Source: Chelydra serpentina (taxonomy: Eukaryota > Chordata > Testudines > Chelydridae). Taken from it: a DNA stretch of 64,000 bases. The stretch covers positions 15,036,501 through 15,100,500 of the forward strand of contig JBAIAC010000059.1 in the NCBI GenBank assembly GCA_037349315.1, read 5' to 3'. This document shows, piece after piece, positions 1 to 12,594 of the stretch. Each line of letters opens with the position of its first letter. The stretch's first letter is position 1. A program made the position numbers and the translations under genes. Below the pieces are notes generated by a model. The model saw only the letters and a program-made list of their open reading frames with translations, was not told the DNA's origin and ran no database searches.

Positions 1-896
1 TGCTCTTTCCCTGAGTGATTGTGCCCATGAGAGCATCCATTTTGCTATGCCGTGAAGACAAATGAACAAAAGAAAAAGGGCCACTGCTCCAAACAAATAC
101 CGAAAGTGGTTTGACCCTCTCAAGGTTATACATACCATAGTGGCCATCTGTAGTGGGTCTGCACTGATCTTGCCTGCAGACTGTAAAGTGGACAACACGG
201 TTCTGTAACAAGACTCTCGCTGCGTGAGGCACGCATCTTGGGACTAAGGAGGAAAAGTGACCACTGGTCTGTGATTGTAAAACCAAATTATCACAGCTTG
301 GAGGCTTTTATTTTTCTTAAATCAAATAATCAAGCAGCCCAGCATCTATTTAAAAAATAAAAGTTATCAGCAAGATACCATTACAGATGTGTGCACATCG
401 AAGGGCATAAAGGAAACTGAACTATGTAGACCACGAGACAAGAGTTAGGTCTTGGAAAACTGTCATCCGCAAGAATAGAAAGAATATTTCTTGAGTGGCA
501 GGTCTAAATCATTGTCTTTCCTTTCCTCACTCTCTTTACTGGCTGAGCGATTTCCACCCTAATCTCTCATTCACAAAATGATTTTAAGATTTTAAAAGAC
601 TGCCCTCCCTTTAACTAATCCCAACTTCAGAATCCTCAACATGATCTCTACATAAAAGATGCATGTAAATATGTCTGTGTGGTGCATTTAATTTGCCACC
701 TCTTAAGGACAGGGACTATCACAGCCTGTGTGTATGTAGAGTAGCTAGTACCAGGGTGCCTGATCTCAGCAAGGGCCTCTAGCTTTTACTGGAATACAGA
801 TCATAATAAGGTAAAAATCAGAATGGCATTGATTGATTGATTTCATTTTAAATGCTTTATTGTGATGAAAATAGAAACATGGACACACAAAAATGA
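1..896. other. non-coding, probably KCNC1 intron 1
   Basis: AT-rich sequence with no coding exon, RNA gene or clear repeat that I can recognise. Together with the rest of 1-11628 it is probably the 3' part of the intron between the unseen KCNC1 exon 1 and exon 2 at 11629. This is inferred from gene structure: exon 2 opens in the middle of the protein at the start of S1. Confidence 0.5.
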
Positions 897-1000
897 ACAT
901 ATGTGGGAAATACCAGAACAGATCAATGATCCATCTCAGCTAGTGTCCTGTCATCCAATGCTGGATGCTTTAGAGAAAGATATGAATGGCCCTTCGTGCA
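897..1000 (-). repeat. degenerate CR1/L3-like 3' fragment
   Basis: The stretch reading 'gatccatctcagctagtgtc' followed by 'ctgtcatccaatgctggat' resembles the 'gtccatctagcccagtatcct...ctgacagtggcc' signature that is clearer at 52797-53262. The fragment is short and diverged, so the assignment is tentative. Confidence 0.35.
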
Positions 1001-1559
1001 TTTTGCTGTGCTATACTATATCATGAGGGGAAGATATTTTCCTGATTCCCCCATTAGACCTCCCACCTCCAGCTTCCAGACTCACATGGCGATCATGCCC
1101 TCCTTTGCAAATGTTCTCATATTAAAAACAAATTAAATAAGCCAGTCTTACTTCTCCAAGCCTGTGACCATTCTTAGATTTGTTTGCACAATGTACTGGC
1201 ACCAGCTTCATTCAGCTCAACAAAGTCAGTAGGAGTTTTTCCATTGATTTCTAGTGGCTTTGAACCTGGCCATGAGAGAATAGGAGTTTGGGGTTAATGA
1301 CTAACATTAAGATTTTCAAGCGTGATTAGTGGGTGCTTCGGTTGTTGAGTGCTCACCCTGACACTATGAAAGAGCTAGATTTCCAGAGAGCAGCTGCTCA
1401 ACTCTTTCTGGAAAATCAAGCCTCCTTTAAAGTGTCTCAGGTTGGGTGCCCAGAACTTGCGGAATCCAAAATCACTGGTCACTTATGAAAATCTTAGCCT
1501 ATAGCTCCAAGGGAGAATCTTATTGTTATTTGTCATTTGTATTATAACCATGTTTTGAG

Positions 1560-1611
1560 GCTCCAACTGAGAGCAGGGCCCCACTGTGCTAGGAGCCATA
1601 CAAACACATAG
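1560..1611 (+). repeat. left half of an old interspersed repeat split by a CR1
   Basis: The sequence 'gcagggccccactgtgctag' plus 'gagccatacaaacacatag' belongs to an ancient dispersed repeat that recurs at 25235-25345 and 41940-42035. It resumes at 2658 as 'cacatagtaagagccaatcc' followed by 'ctgtcctgaagagcttac'. The element was therefore interrupted by the CR1 copy at 1612-2657. Confidence 0.6.
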
Positions 1612-2657
1612 AATCACAGAAGATTAGGGTTGGAAGAGACCTCAGGAGGTTATCTAGTCCAACCCCCTGCTCAAAGCAGGACCAATCCCCAACTAAATCA
1701 TCCCAGCCAAGGCTTTGTCAAGTGGGCCTTAAAAAGCCTCTAAGGATGGAGATTCCACCACCTCCCTAGGTAACCCATTCCAGTGCTTCACCACCCTCCC
1801 AGTGAAATAGAGTTTCCTAATATCCAATCTAGACCTCCCCCACTGCAACTTGAGACCATTGCTTCTTGTTCTGTCATCTGCCACCACCGAGAACAGCCTA
1901 ACTCCATCCTCTTTGGAACCCCCTTTCAGGTAGTTGAAAGCTGCTATCAAATCCCCCCTCACTCTTCTCTTCTGCAGTCTAAACAAGCCCAGTTCCCTCA
2001 GCCTCTCCTCATAAGTCATGTGCCCCAGTCCCCTGATCATTTTCATTGCCCTCTGCTGGATGCTTTCCAATTTGTCCACATCCTTCTTGTAGTGGGGCCC
2101 CCAAAACTGGATGTAATACTCCAGATGTGGCCTCACCAGTGCCGAATAGAGGGGAATAATCACTTCCCTCAACCTGCTGGCAATGCTCCTACTAATGCAG
2201 CCCAATATGCCATTAGCCTTCTTGGCAACAAGGGCACACTGCTGACTCATATCCAGCTTCTCATTCACTGTAATCCCCAGGTCCTTTTCTCCAGAACTTC
2301 TACTTAGCCAGTCAGTCCTCAGCCTATAGCAGTGCATGGGATTCTTCTGTCCTAAGTGCAGGACTCTTCACTTGTCTTTGTTGAACCTCATCAGATTTCT
2401 TTTGGCCCAATTCTCCAATTTGTCTAGGTCACTCGGGATCCTATCCCTACCCTCCAGCGTATCTACCTCTCCCCACAGCTAAGTGTCATCTGCAAACTTG
2501 CTGAGGGTGCAATCCAGCCCATTATCCAGATCATTAATGAAGATGTTGAACAAAACCGGCCCCAGGACTGACCCCTGAGGCACTCAGCTTGATACCGGCT
2601 GCCAACTAGACATCAAGCCGTTGATCACTACCCATTGAGCCTGATGATCTAGCTAGC
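1612..2657 (-). mobile_element. CR1 LINE, 5'-truncated, inverted
   Basis: On the + strand it begins with the CR1 3' terminus ('gaatcacagaagattagggt') and reads backwards through the ORF2 C-terminal region. The minus-strand translation over 1729-2337 contains the CR1 reverse-transcriptase tail: a [16 protein letters not shown] block, '[20 protein letters not shown]', a '[13 protein letters not shown]' block and a C-terminal '[18 protein letters not shown]'. Frames are broken towards the 5' end of the element. Flanking direct repeats 'cacatag' at 1605-1611 and 2658-2664 are a plausible target-site duplication. The copy is dead, because it lacks the endonuclease and most of the RT. Confidence 0.9.
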
Positions 2658-2700
2658 CACATAGTAAGAGCCAATCCCTGTCCTGAAGAGCTTACCTCTG
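2658..2700 (+). repeat. right half of the repeat split by the CR1
   Basis: It continues the element that begins at 1560 ('agagccaatccctgtcctga' followed by 'agagcttac'). The same 'cctgaagagcttac' tail occurs at 42011-42027, and the related 'aaaagcttacaatctaac' ends the copy at 25345. Confidence 0.55.
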
Positions 2701-4387
2701 TGGGTTTTCTGTGGGATGTGGCTTTCCTCACAATCTGCCCTTAGTCCTTTGCATGCAGAGCCAATGTTTTATACACCCACCCACCTCCTAAGCCTTCTGG
2801 GGTAGCTGATGTATGAAAAATATGCAGGTAAATTGCCCACATTGTCACAGATTTATAAAACGTTCAGTCTAAATACATTAAAATCTATTACAGCTCTGAC
2901 AGCTGTTTATTTTAATTTGTCACAAAGCATCAGCATTATTGTCTGAATGGCAACAAGAACTCGGCACATGAAGCAAACCTCAGGACTAAAAAACCAAGCT
3001 GCAAAGTCAATCTTGCTCATTAGTTTAGAGAGCTCTAAATTTAGGATTAGCCCTCATTGCATATTTCAAGTGTCTTCTTATTAAGGTTCATTCACAACTG
3101 TTTCACATGCTGCAGTGTTTCCTCTTACCAAAACCCCCCAGGGGTTTGCTCTTTTTAGTGTAGCTGGAGATCAGATCTCATTTTCCTCTTTTTCTATATT
3201 TGGAATGATTTGATTCCCTGTGCCCCTGTGCAGAACATCCCAAACAGCAATCAGAAGGGGCCATGAAAGACTGCAAAAATATTTATTCCTGCTCTCCAAA
3301 AGACTTGTGGCACCATCATGCTTTGCTGTGATTGGATCTGGGTTTGGAAGTAGACACAGTCAGGTCCCTTGCGCCTCTTACTAAGTGTTAGATTGGGTCT
3401 GTAGTCACCCATCAGCAAGGGATGGTACATAAACTGCATCACCCCAACCGTACCGTACTATAGAGTCACAATTCCTCTCCTGCTCTCTGCTTGCTTTGGG
3501 CAGCTAAAAGCAACAGTACATTACTACACCCCCTTTACAGTGCTTAGCTATTCTGAGTAGTGAGGAGGGAGGGTAGGTGTTGCCTCTTCCTCGCCTCTTC
3601 CTGCGCACCCCCTCCAGCTCAGCCAGACCTAAGGTCCACATAGCCCCAGTCTACGGCCAAACAGGGTTTTTTACCACCTGCACAGGCACACAGTCCAAGT
3701 CACGCTCTAGCCCTGAAGCAGAAAAAGGCATGGTGCAGAGATGCTCTGCACTTCTTAAGGCACTGCTGCCTGCGTGGAGCAGAGCTCTGTAAACTCAGTG
3801 GTTTCAGAGGTGCATGTAAATACTCTCCTCTCTGTTGGCCAGTGACCCTTTGCTTTTCAAGTTCTAATGAACTCAGAATCTCACCCTGAGACTCAGTCAG
3901 AGACACACAGTCTCTCCTGGCTGCACGTTATAAATCACCAGGACACACCATGAATTTGGCTGATTTTGATGCAAAACCAGAAAAATAAAACTTGTCTCTA
4001 AACCGTAGCAAACCACTCAACAAACTGGGTATGAGTGTCATGAGTGTGATAAAACCCAGGGCCAGGCAGGCGTGTTTTGCCAAGAGGATTCTGTTCACTT
4101 CTAGTGAGGAACCCCCTTCATTAGTCAAGATTGTGCAAAAACTGCTTTGCTCGTCTCATAGTCAAGAGTAAAGAACTGGTGATGAGTAAGAGGGACTTTC
4201 TCAGAGGATAAAATAGGAGCCAGAATAAAGGTGATGAGTCAAGTTCCTGACAAGCATCACTAATAATGGCACTATCACTAATCAGTGCAACAGAACTCAG
4301 AGTGGATAATTTAATAATAAGAATTTTAAAAATAGACACATCACCTATTGGATCTGGCATTTTTAAAAATACAAAATGAACGTAGGA
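2701..4387. other. non-coding, no feature recognised
   Basis: Intronic-type sequence. Short open frames on both strands (for example 3577-3792 and 4121-4360) show no recognisable domain, have no matching splice sites and overlap each other on opposite strands. I treat them as chance. Confidence 0.5.
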
Positions 4388-4560
4388 ATGCTCCAGCTAG
4401 TGCAGTATCCTGTCACTGACAGTGGCTAGCATCAGATACTTCAGAAGCAGGTGCAAGAAACCTCTAGTGGACAGCTGTGGAATAAACTGCCCTCAAGGAA
4501 ATTTCTTCCTAACCCCACCAATTGTTGGTTGGCTTATGCCCTGAAGTGTGCAGGTTTATA
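4388..4560 (-). repeat. CR1/L3-like 3' fragment
   Basis: The sequence 'gtgcagtatcctgtcactga' followed by 'cagtggctagcatcagat' and, further on, 'ggaaatttcttcctaacccc' matches the 'cagtatcct...ctgacagtggcc' signature of the element at 52797-53262 and of the fragment at 45003-45185. It contains only the non-coding 3' part. Confidence 0.5.
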
Positions 4561-5920
4561 TACTTTTCCCAACTGATGTATTGCTATGGCATTGGACAGT
4601 ACTGTCTAAATAATGTTTTTATAGACACAGTGTCATCTGGATATTTACAGCCCTTCTGACTGATAGGAATAGTATACAGAGAAGGCAGTAGTCCCACACA
4701 GTATTTTCAAGAGATGGGGATCTTCCCATTTTTCCCCTTCATCCCTCCACCTCTTGCTTCTCCTTCTTCAAAGGCCCAGAATCAAGCTGACCAATATGTC
4801 TGGCTGAAGAAGTCTGGGTGCCTGTCTCCCTCTGAAACCTGTCTGTGTTGGGATGGGAATTGTCCTACCTGGGTTGCTAGAGAGCAATGTGAAACGTTCC
4901 TTTCCTCCCCGACCTTACTGTCTCTGCAGTGTTCCCAGCATCAGCCAGCCCAGGGAGCTAGCAACAAAGCTTGAGACCGGAACTCACATTCCCTGGGTGG
5001 CAATGCACAGGGTTACCATTAGACCATGAGGCTAAGCCTGTCCTAGTCAAAACAGATGATGGACGACTGATCAATTGATCCCTTGCTTGGGAATCAGAAA
5101 AGTCAGCTCCAGTGCTTGACTTCTTGACCACTTTGGTTCACTATGTGGTCCTGGACTGGTACCCTACAAGCCAGTCTTCCAATTTTAATGAAGTTTTGCA
5201 TGTCCCAAGAGTCACCATGCCAGCAGGCTTATCCTCCGGCTGCACATTAGGGTTTGCACTCGAGGGATCCATCCACTTCCGTTTTTTTGTTGCTGTTTTA
5301 GTAGCACAGAATTTAGAAATAAACCTATTTCCCACAGTTGACTGTACATTTTTTCACATGATGTCTCACATCTGATCGCTACTTTCCCTAAAGCAATCAG
5401 AGATGCCTCCTGCAAGCTGTATTATATTTTTTCAACATTACATAATCATTGCATCCATTAGCTCCTATGAGAGTAATGGTCTTCGTATCCTCCAGCAAGG
5501 GCTTTGTCTATTTATAAGCATAGTTCTTTGTTAGATATCAGCTGAATAACATAAATTTGAACAGCCCTATGACTGAAATACTGTGCTCACTGAAGTGAGT
5601 GGCTCTACTGATTGCCTCAATGTCAGTTCATTGAAAAGAAAAAGAAAAAGAAAAAGAAAGATCCAGCTAATTGCTACTGGCCTGTGCTCTCCTCACAGAA
5701 CTGGACCTGGCTACAATACTAGGCATGCTTTTATATAATTCACACCTACAAGAGCAAGACTGGACTTTTTTCCCCCTTTAAGTATTACCAGCTTCTTAAT
5801 AAGCACTATGTGCAAAGAAACTCCAAAGCTATTTTCATTCTAATATTTCTTAATAAAGGTCTCCCAGCTGCAGAGATTGCTTTTCAATAAGATCCTTGCT
5901 TTTGCTCACTTTTACAGTCA
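4561..5920. other. non-coding with a short purine microsatellite
   Basis: There is no gene. At 5633-5660 there is a short simple repeat of AAAAAG-type units. Open frames such as 5112-5375 lie on both strands over the same bases and show no domain. Confidence 0.5.
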
Positions 5921-6124
5921 TGGCCCCTATTCAACCAGGTACTTAAAACACATATCTAACTCTAAGTTTGTGAATGGTCACGCTGACTTCAGTGTTTCTT
6001 GAGATTTCAGTGGGACTATTCACCCACTTAAAATTAGGCATGAGCTTCAGTCCCTAGCTGAAGTGAGGCCTAAATCATGAACAGAGCCATTGAAACCATT
6101 TTTAACAAACCTCAAAGCAACCGA

Positions 6125-6205
6125 GTTTGAAACTGAGATGAAGTGACTAGCTCATGGTCATACAGCAGGTCAGCGGCAGAGCCAGGAATAGAGTCCCAGT
6201 ACAGT
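6125..6205 (-). repeat. MIR-type SINE fragment
   Basis: It reads 'gaaactgagatgaagtgact' and then 'catacagcaggtcagcggca', followed by 'gagccaggaatagag'. This is the inverted MIR core familiar from amniote genomes (normally 'gaaactgaggca...aaggtcacacagc...gagccaggaatagaa'). Confidence 0.65.
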
Positions 6206-7285
6206 GCCTTATTCCCTGCCTTTCACTGCCTTTCTGTCTTAGAATCCACCTGTCCTACAGGGGGAATTCTACTGAATAACAAAGTTTCTGTTTAAAAAAT
6301 AATAAAAGTAAAGGTTTCTTGCCTGCAGGTTATATTAATGTTTCCAAGAGCCATTTCCAGCACTAGACAGTCACACCTGGCCATATGCTATTGCCTAGTC
6401 AAACATTCTGATTTTTTGCATAATGAGCCTGCATTAAGAGGCTTATTAATGTTAATTCCATTGGTTTTTCATTCTCTCTCCATGCTGTGTGGAGAGATGC
6501 TGTGCCCATTAATCATGAGTACCTAGCCCTGGTTCTCTGTTGCCTCTCACCTTTTGTTGTCCTTTCCCGCTATGCAAAACAAAGCATATTGTTCTGATTT
6601 GGGCAGCATTTTGCACCCACTTTGCAGTGGCAGGATGCAGGGCAATGGAGCATCAGGCTCTTTGAAAGAGAGCGTTGGGTTTTTTTCTTAAATCTGGAGG
6701 CCATATAAATTAGATAGTGATGAACTCCCCTTAAAGGGCCAGCGGAAAGCTCATTCTGAACTTCTCTTAGAATAGCCTCATCAGACTATTTGCATTACAA
6801 TTTTGGGCCTGTTATAATCAGAGATTATGCAGGATTGTCATTTTCCCTCTCCAAAATGTAAACATTTTGCATTATTTACATTTTAATGCAAATTTCTCTT
6901 TTAAGGTCTCCTCTCAATTCGTCTGCCCGTCTGCAGTGTAGGAAAATCTCAGATTTCACTCTCTTGGGTACGAAAGCAGCAGCATCTCCAGTGTCAGCAG
7001 GAATCCTTCACATCTGTCAAGTGCCAAAGCAGATAAAAGAGCTTTGATCACTTTCCGACACTTTTGGTACTTGCTTTAATTATAGAAAAATTTAGCTTCC
7101 GTTGCATAACTCAAGGGCGCATGACAAAATTCCCACTCTTCTGCCACACCCTGTTTAGAGACAGTGAAGACGAGTTATTCTACTATAAAATGGAAAGACA
7201 AAGAAAATTAGGCCCAGTAAATATCAAAAGATAAACTCACAGGATGGACTATAGGCGAGGGAATTATCAGTGAATAAAGGGCTGT
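6206..7285. other. non-coding, no feature recognised
   Basis: AT-rich intronic sequence with no exon, RNA gene or repeat that I can identify. Confidence 0.45.
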
Positions 7286-7373
7286 GGCCTGATTTTCAAA
7301 GGTGTTGAGCTATGTAGCTCCCATTGGCTTCAATGGGATTTATAGGAGCTCAGCATCTCTGAAAATAGGTCAC
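7286..7373. repeat. short palindromic repeat (MITE-like)
   Basis: It begins 'ggcctgattttcaaaggtgt' and ends 'ctctgaaaataggtcac', with the near-symmetric centre 'cccattggcttcaatggga'. The ends are imperfect inverted repeats of each other. Similar short palindromes occur at 17770-17838, 25451-25520 and 45605-45690, which indicates a dispersed non-autonomous family. Confidence 0.55.
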
Positions 7374-7544
7374 CGTAATGTCAGATATCAGATGAGAGCA
7401 GCTGTTAGCCCTTGTGGTGGGAGACATGGTCCACGGAAGACAATATTGCATTGCATTTGGGGAGATCAGATTATGTTTACACTTTGGTAAGTATCGTTTA
7501 CAGAAAGCACTTAATGAATGTATAAGAACATTCTTTTTATTTTT

Positions 7545-7585
7545 GCTGACACAGACTAACACGGCTACTTCTCTGAAACCTGTCA
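7545..7585 (+). repeat. SINE-like 3' tail
   Basis: The block 'acacagactaacacggctac' followed by 'ttctctgaaacct' matches the tail of the repeat at 57158-57206 ('cagactaacaaggctatccc' then 'tctgatac'). Only the last approximately 40 bp are recognisable. Confidence 0.55.
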
Positions 7586-8213
7586 AGACAATCGTGGTTC
7601 TTTCCTTCCAATTTCTGCCATTTTTGTATCAGCCACTCACTTGCCAGCTACTTCACCTTGGGCTTCTAAAAATCTATATTGGAGCGTGTGCAGGTGATAG
7701 ATGCCATCGGGCGTGCATGCAGAGGATCGAGTTTTCAGGCCTGATTCTCATTTACACCCATGTCCCATTAGCCCCCCTCTGGAAGTTTACAGGGGCCTGG
7801 GTAGTGTAAAGGAGCTTTAGTGTAACTGAGAACCAAACCCATCATGTTCAGGATCCATCTGTCCAAATGGCTGTTCTGCATACAAAGCCTATCTCTTGCA
7901 TACGTGTGTTATTGTGGCACAAAACGTGAACTGCAGAAGGGAAGGCTGCTTTTTAAACACCAGCCCCTTAAAATCCAGTGTGATTGCAAAGCCACTAACT
8001 ACCAACAAGAATGAGATCATTAAGGAGTGTTTTTCCAAACATTAGTTATAAGACAGCCTTGCTGGTAATGGTATAAGGCAGTAACTATTACAATGTACAG
8101 TGGGAACCAGTGGCGGGCGGGGGAAGGGGGAGGGTTGATCATCATGTTATCCTACAGGATTTTTTATGAGCCTTTGTGAAGACCCAAAACACTGAAACCC
8201 CAACTCAAATTCA

Positions 8214-8350
8214 GCCAATCACTTACGCTTGTGCTTAACTTTAAGCAGGTGCGTAAATCCATCCATATTGAAGTGTGTTGTGTTTTGCCGAACAAGGATG
8301 GACGAAAGCATGTGCTTAACTTACAGCAAATGCTTGAGAGCTCTGCGGAA
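8214..8350. repeat. palindromic repeat with 'tgcttaac' arms
   Basis: The two arms carry 'gcttgtgcttaactttaagc' on the left and 'agcatgtgcttaacttacag' on the right, around a less conserved centre. The same vocabulary appears at 11313-11450 and 36828-36922, so this looks like one degenerate MITE family. Confidence 0.5.
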
Positions 8351-9121
8351 CGATGGGCTGAGAACTGTTGGCTCGCTCAGGAAGCAATGACATGCATTTG
8401 CAGGAACGAATAGCAGGAGACATTACTGGTGTCACGTTATCTCCCAACAACATTGCTAGTGGGTGTCACTGCAGCGGCTTTAAACGCCCTGTCAGATTTG
8501 GTTGTTTCTTCTCTTTAATACAACAAACCGTCACTTCTAATGACTCTCGCTGTGCAAGGAGGTCATGCTGAAGGCTGTCCTATGCAGCAAACACTGTCTC
8601 ATGGGAGTTACTCAAGCACGTCAAGAGGCGCACTGCATTTTATATCTGTTTGAAGGGCCCCCTTCGTGAACCTGTTAAAAAGCATAATGGCTTTATTTTA
8701 ATAAATTCGGATGGTGTGCTGGTCCCGTCTCTGCTTTAGAAACACGTGCTTCTGCTTCCAGTATTACACATGTGGCAGCATTCCTTTCAGCAGCTCTTAC
8801 TCTCATGGGTCTATAACTCAGGGGTAAAAATTTGCTCCAGGCTGAAATATAGCAGACAGGACCTGAGCTCAGGGTAAATATTTTCCCGATTTCTTTATGA
8901 AAGGTGGAGGGAAAGGGGGGTTGTTTGTTGTTTTAATCCTACCCAGGCCTATGAGATGTTCAATTATATTTATACATGTGAGTGTTGCAAATACTGCACT
9001 GCAAATCTCAGCTTTTGTGCCCTTAAAAGAGCCTGTGGTTTATTTTCCAGGGAGGATTCTGATGGTAGGTAAAGCCAGCAAAGCAAACTCCAAAGTGTAT
9101 GCAGTACTTTTGCCTCTTTAT

Positions 9122-9300
9122 CTAGGACCTCAAAGCCCTTTGCAAAACTCAAACCTTTCCTTGGAGGCAATTAACTCATTACCTTAACCATTTTATAGAT
9201 GGGCAAACTGAGGCACAGAGAACTTACCTTAGCCAAAGTCACACTGATTTATAGCGGAGGCTGAAATAGACACTGACAAGTCCTGAATCCCAGTTCGTTT
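9122..9300 (-). repeat. MIR-type SINE, inverted
   Basis: It runs from 'ggacctcaaagccctttgca' through 'gggcaaactgaggcacagag' and 'agccaaagtcacact' to 'cctgaatcccagttcg'. This is the reverse complement order of a MIR element and is the fullest MIR copy in this part of the window. Confidence 0.7.
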
Positions 9301-9534
9301 CTCTAACCTTTAGATCACCCTTTTTCCTGACAGCAAACTACAGTCCTGGCAGCTACATTCAGCTGTAAAGGCGGTTTCTTAAGTCACTCCTTACATCAGA
9401 CCTTTTCTGTAAGGGGAGTGGAAGCAATCAGTAACAATCACTGAACCACAGAAGGCTACTTTCAGTTCTTCTAGACTTAATGGGAATATTACAAGACACT
9501 GTGGGTGAGATATTGTGGGGCAAGGAAAGGGAGA

Positions 9535-9725
9535 ATGGCCTCCTGGTTCTAGGACAACTGGGTTCTAGTCCTAGCTCTGCCACCGAGTTCCTGTGCGACC
9601 TTTGGCAAGTCACTCTGTGCCTTGGTTCCCTAACTGTAAAATGGACCAAATCTGTTTGTTTAGATTGTAAAGTCTTTGCCATGTGTCTGTCTGTGCACCA
9701 AGCACAAAGGGGGTCCTTCAGTGCC
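9535..9725 (+). repeat. MIR-type SINE
   Basis: It contains 'aactgggttctagtcctagc', then 'ctgtgcgacctttggcaagt' and 'cactctgtgccttggttccc', which is the MIR core in forward orientation. Confidence 0.75.
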
Positions 9726-11312
9726 ACCATAATGCAACTAATGATAGTCTGAGAAAGAAGGGGCTGGACCATCCTTTGTTTTGGCACCAGGACTAATGTC
9801 AGTGACTCTGGACTGGACTCTGATCTCGTCTACAGCAGAATCAACTCCCCTGTTTTTGGAGGGCAGGAAATCCCCATGCAAGCTAGCTTGGCCCCTACCC
9901 CTCTGCAAACAGTTCAGTTTGCTCTCTATACCAAGAACTATGCTCAGAGACAAGTCAAATATTTGCTTTTCACTTTGTTTACTAACCATAAAGGTCAAGT
10001 GTAATTTTGTACTAGCTACACACAAAGAATACACAGTAGAAACTTCTTGATTGTAGGAGAGCCTTGTAGCATGAGACAGATACTATTTTTAACAGGTATA
10101 TTCCTTTGGCAGCTATTTCTTTTAGCTGACCCTGGGGTATTGGCTAGGTATCAGATAAACAAAACAAACCAACCCTGTTGAACTCCTAGTTTGATTACAT
10201 TGCTTGATAAAAGTAATACAAGGACATTACATTTTCTTTGGGTAGCTCTTAAATTGATACAGTTGCATATGTTCTTTAGGGCACAGTTGAAAGTATCCTG
10301 TGTGTCTTGCTTAGTCAAGGGGTCACTACATGTAGACACCTTGAACTTGAGGAAGACAGCTCTCCAGGGGGAAAATCAAAGAGATGCTTCCATTACCGAC
10401 AGATAATATAAAGAACGTTATTAGTTGTATACAGATTCTTGGGGTGGGGAAAGGATGTTTTGTTTTGATTTATTTAATTGCTAAATCAAAATGTCTTCTG
10501 GGGATTAGGCAGAGAAAGTGGAGTTATTGAGAGTTGTACATTTTGGGTCTCATCCTTTACTCAGTTACACTGGCATAAATCAGGAGTAAGTCCAGTGATA
10601 AAGCTGGGGTAAGTGAGAGCAAAAGGGGATCAAACAAATATTCAAACTCTCCTGTGGCTTTGGGAGGATGTTCACACCTTCACTGTGACATGATTAAACA
10701 AGAAATAACGTAGCAGCTTGGAAAAAATGTATCTGGTTTTCAAATACATGCTCACATTCTGACAGGGAACAAGGTAATGGACCTGATCCTTAGCCAGTGC
10801 AATCGGATGCCATTCCGCTGAAGCCAATGACACTGCGCCAATTCATACCAGCTGAGAATCTAGCCCTATATTTCTCTCTCTTTCTGGGAAAGGTTTGGAA
10901 AAGATGGCTGAGGGGTTTAATTGTGAAGAATCTTACAATGTTAGTGTGACTTGTGGCCAGTCCTCTGCATGTTTTGCTGGCTAGGGTGAGGCCGTGACTC
11001 TTCAACACAAACAAATGGAACTTTGCTGCCCCTCATTCTGCAATTTCAGACACTGCCCTCTTCTGGGGACCTGCAGAAGCCTCCATTAATGTCAACATTT
11101 AGCAGCAGCTACCACACAGTGAGACCTGGAATGCCACAATTGCTCCTTACACTTAGAATAGGCAATAACTGTTACACCTCACACAAAAGGCAGTGGGAAC
11201 TGTTAATAAATGTTGACTTTTTTATGGCAGCCGCTGTACATCTTGCACTTTAGAGCAAGTGGATTCTGAGAGCTAGTGGGTCTTTTCCATCAGTAACTTC
11301 AGCAGGCACTGA
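9726..11312. other. non-coding, no gene recognised
   Basis: Intronic-type sequence upstream of KCNC1 exon 2. A short repeat-like stretch near 10550-10630 ('cactggcataaatcaggagt') resembles the degenerate palindromic repeats elsewhere in the window. Nothing else can be supported. Confidence 0.45.
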
Positions 11313-11450
11313 GACCCCATTCAGGAAGGCATCCCTATTTGGGGCAGCATTTAAGCATGGGCTTAACTTTAAGTTCCATTCAAGTCCATGAGACTTACGT
11401 GCATGCTTAAATGTAAGCATATGCTTAAGTGCTTTAAGGAATCAGAGCCT
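11313..11450. repeat. palindromic repeat upstream of KCNC1 exon 2
   Basis: The left arm 'tttaagcatgggcttaactt' and the right arm 'taagcatatgcttaagtgct' are imperfect inverted repeats, with outer ends 'ccccattcaggaaggc' and 'aggaatcagagcc'. It belongs to the same family as 8214-8350 and 36828-36922. It ends about 180 bp before the splice acceptor. Confidence 0.55.
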
Positions 11451-11460
11451 GAGTGAGTGA

Positions 11461-12594
<1,134 letters not shown>

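Noticed and set aside
1783..2307. 174-codon + frame over the first CR1
   Set aside because: It is the antisense shadow of the CR1 RT frame on the minus strand.
5633..5660. AAAAAG-type purine run as a possible repeat array or CRISPR-like feature
   Set aside because: Only a few imperfect units of a simple microsatellite, with no spacers. The genome is vertebrate.
7414..7809. 131-codon + frame
   Set aside because: It runs through a SINE-like tail (7545-7585) and a palindromic repeat. No conserved residues are recognised.
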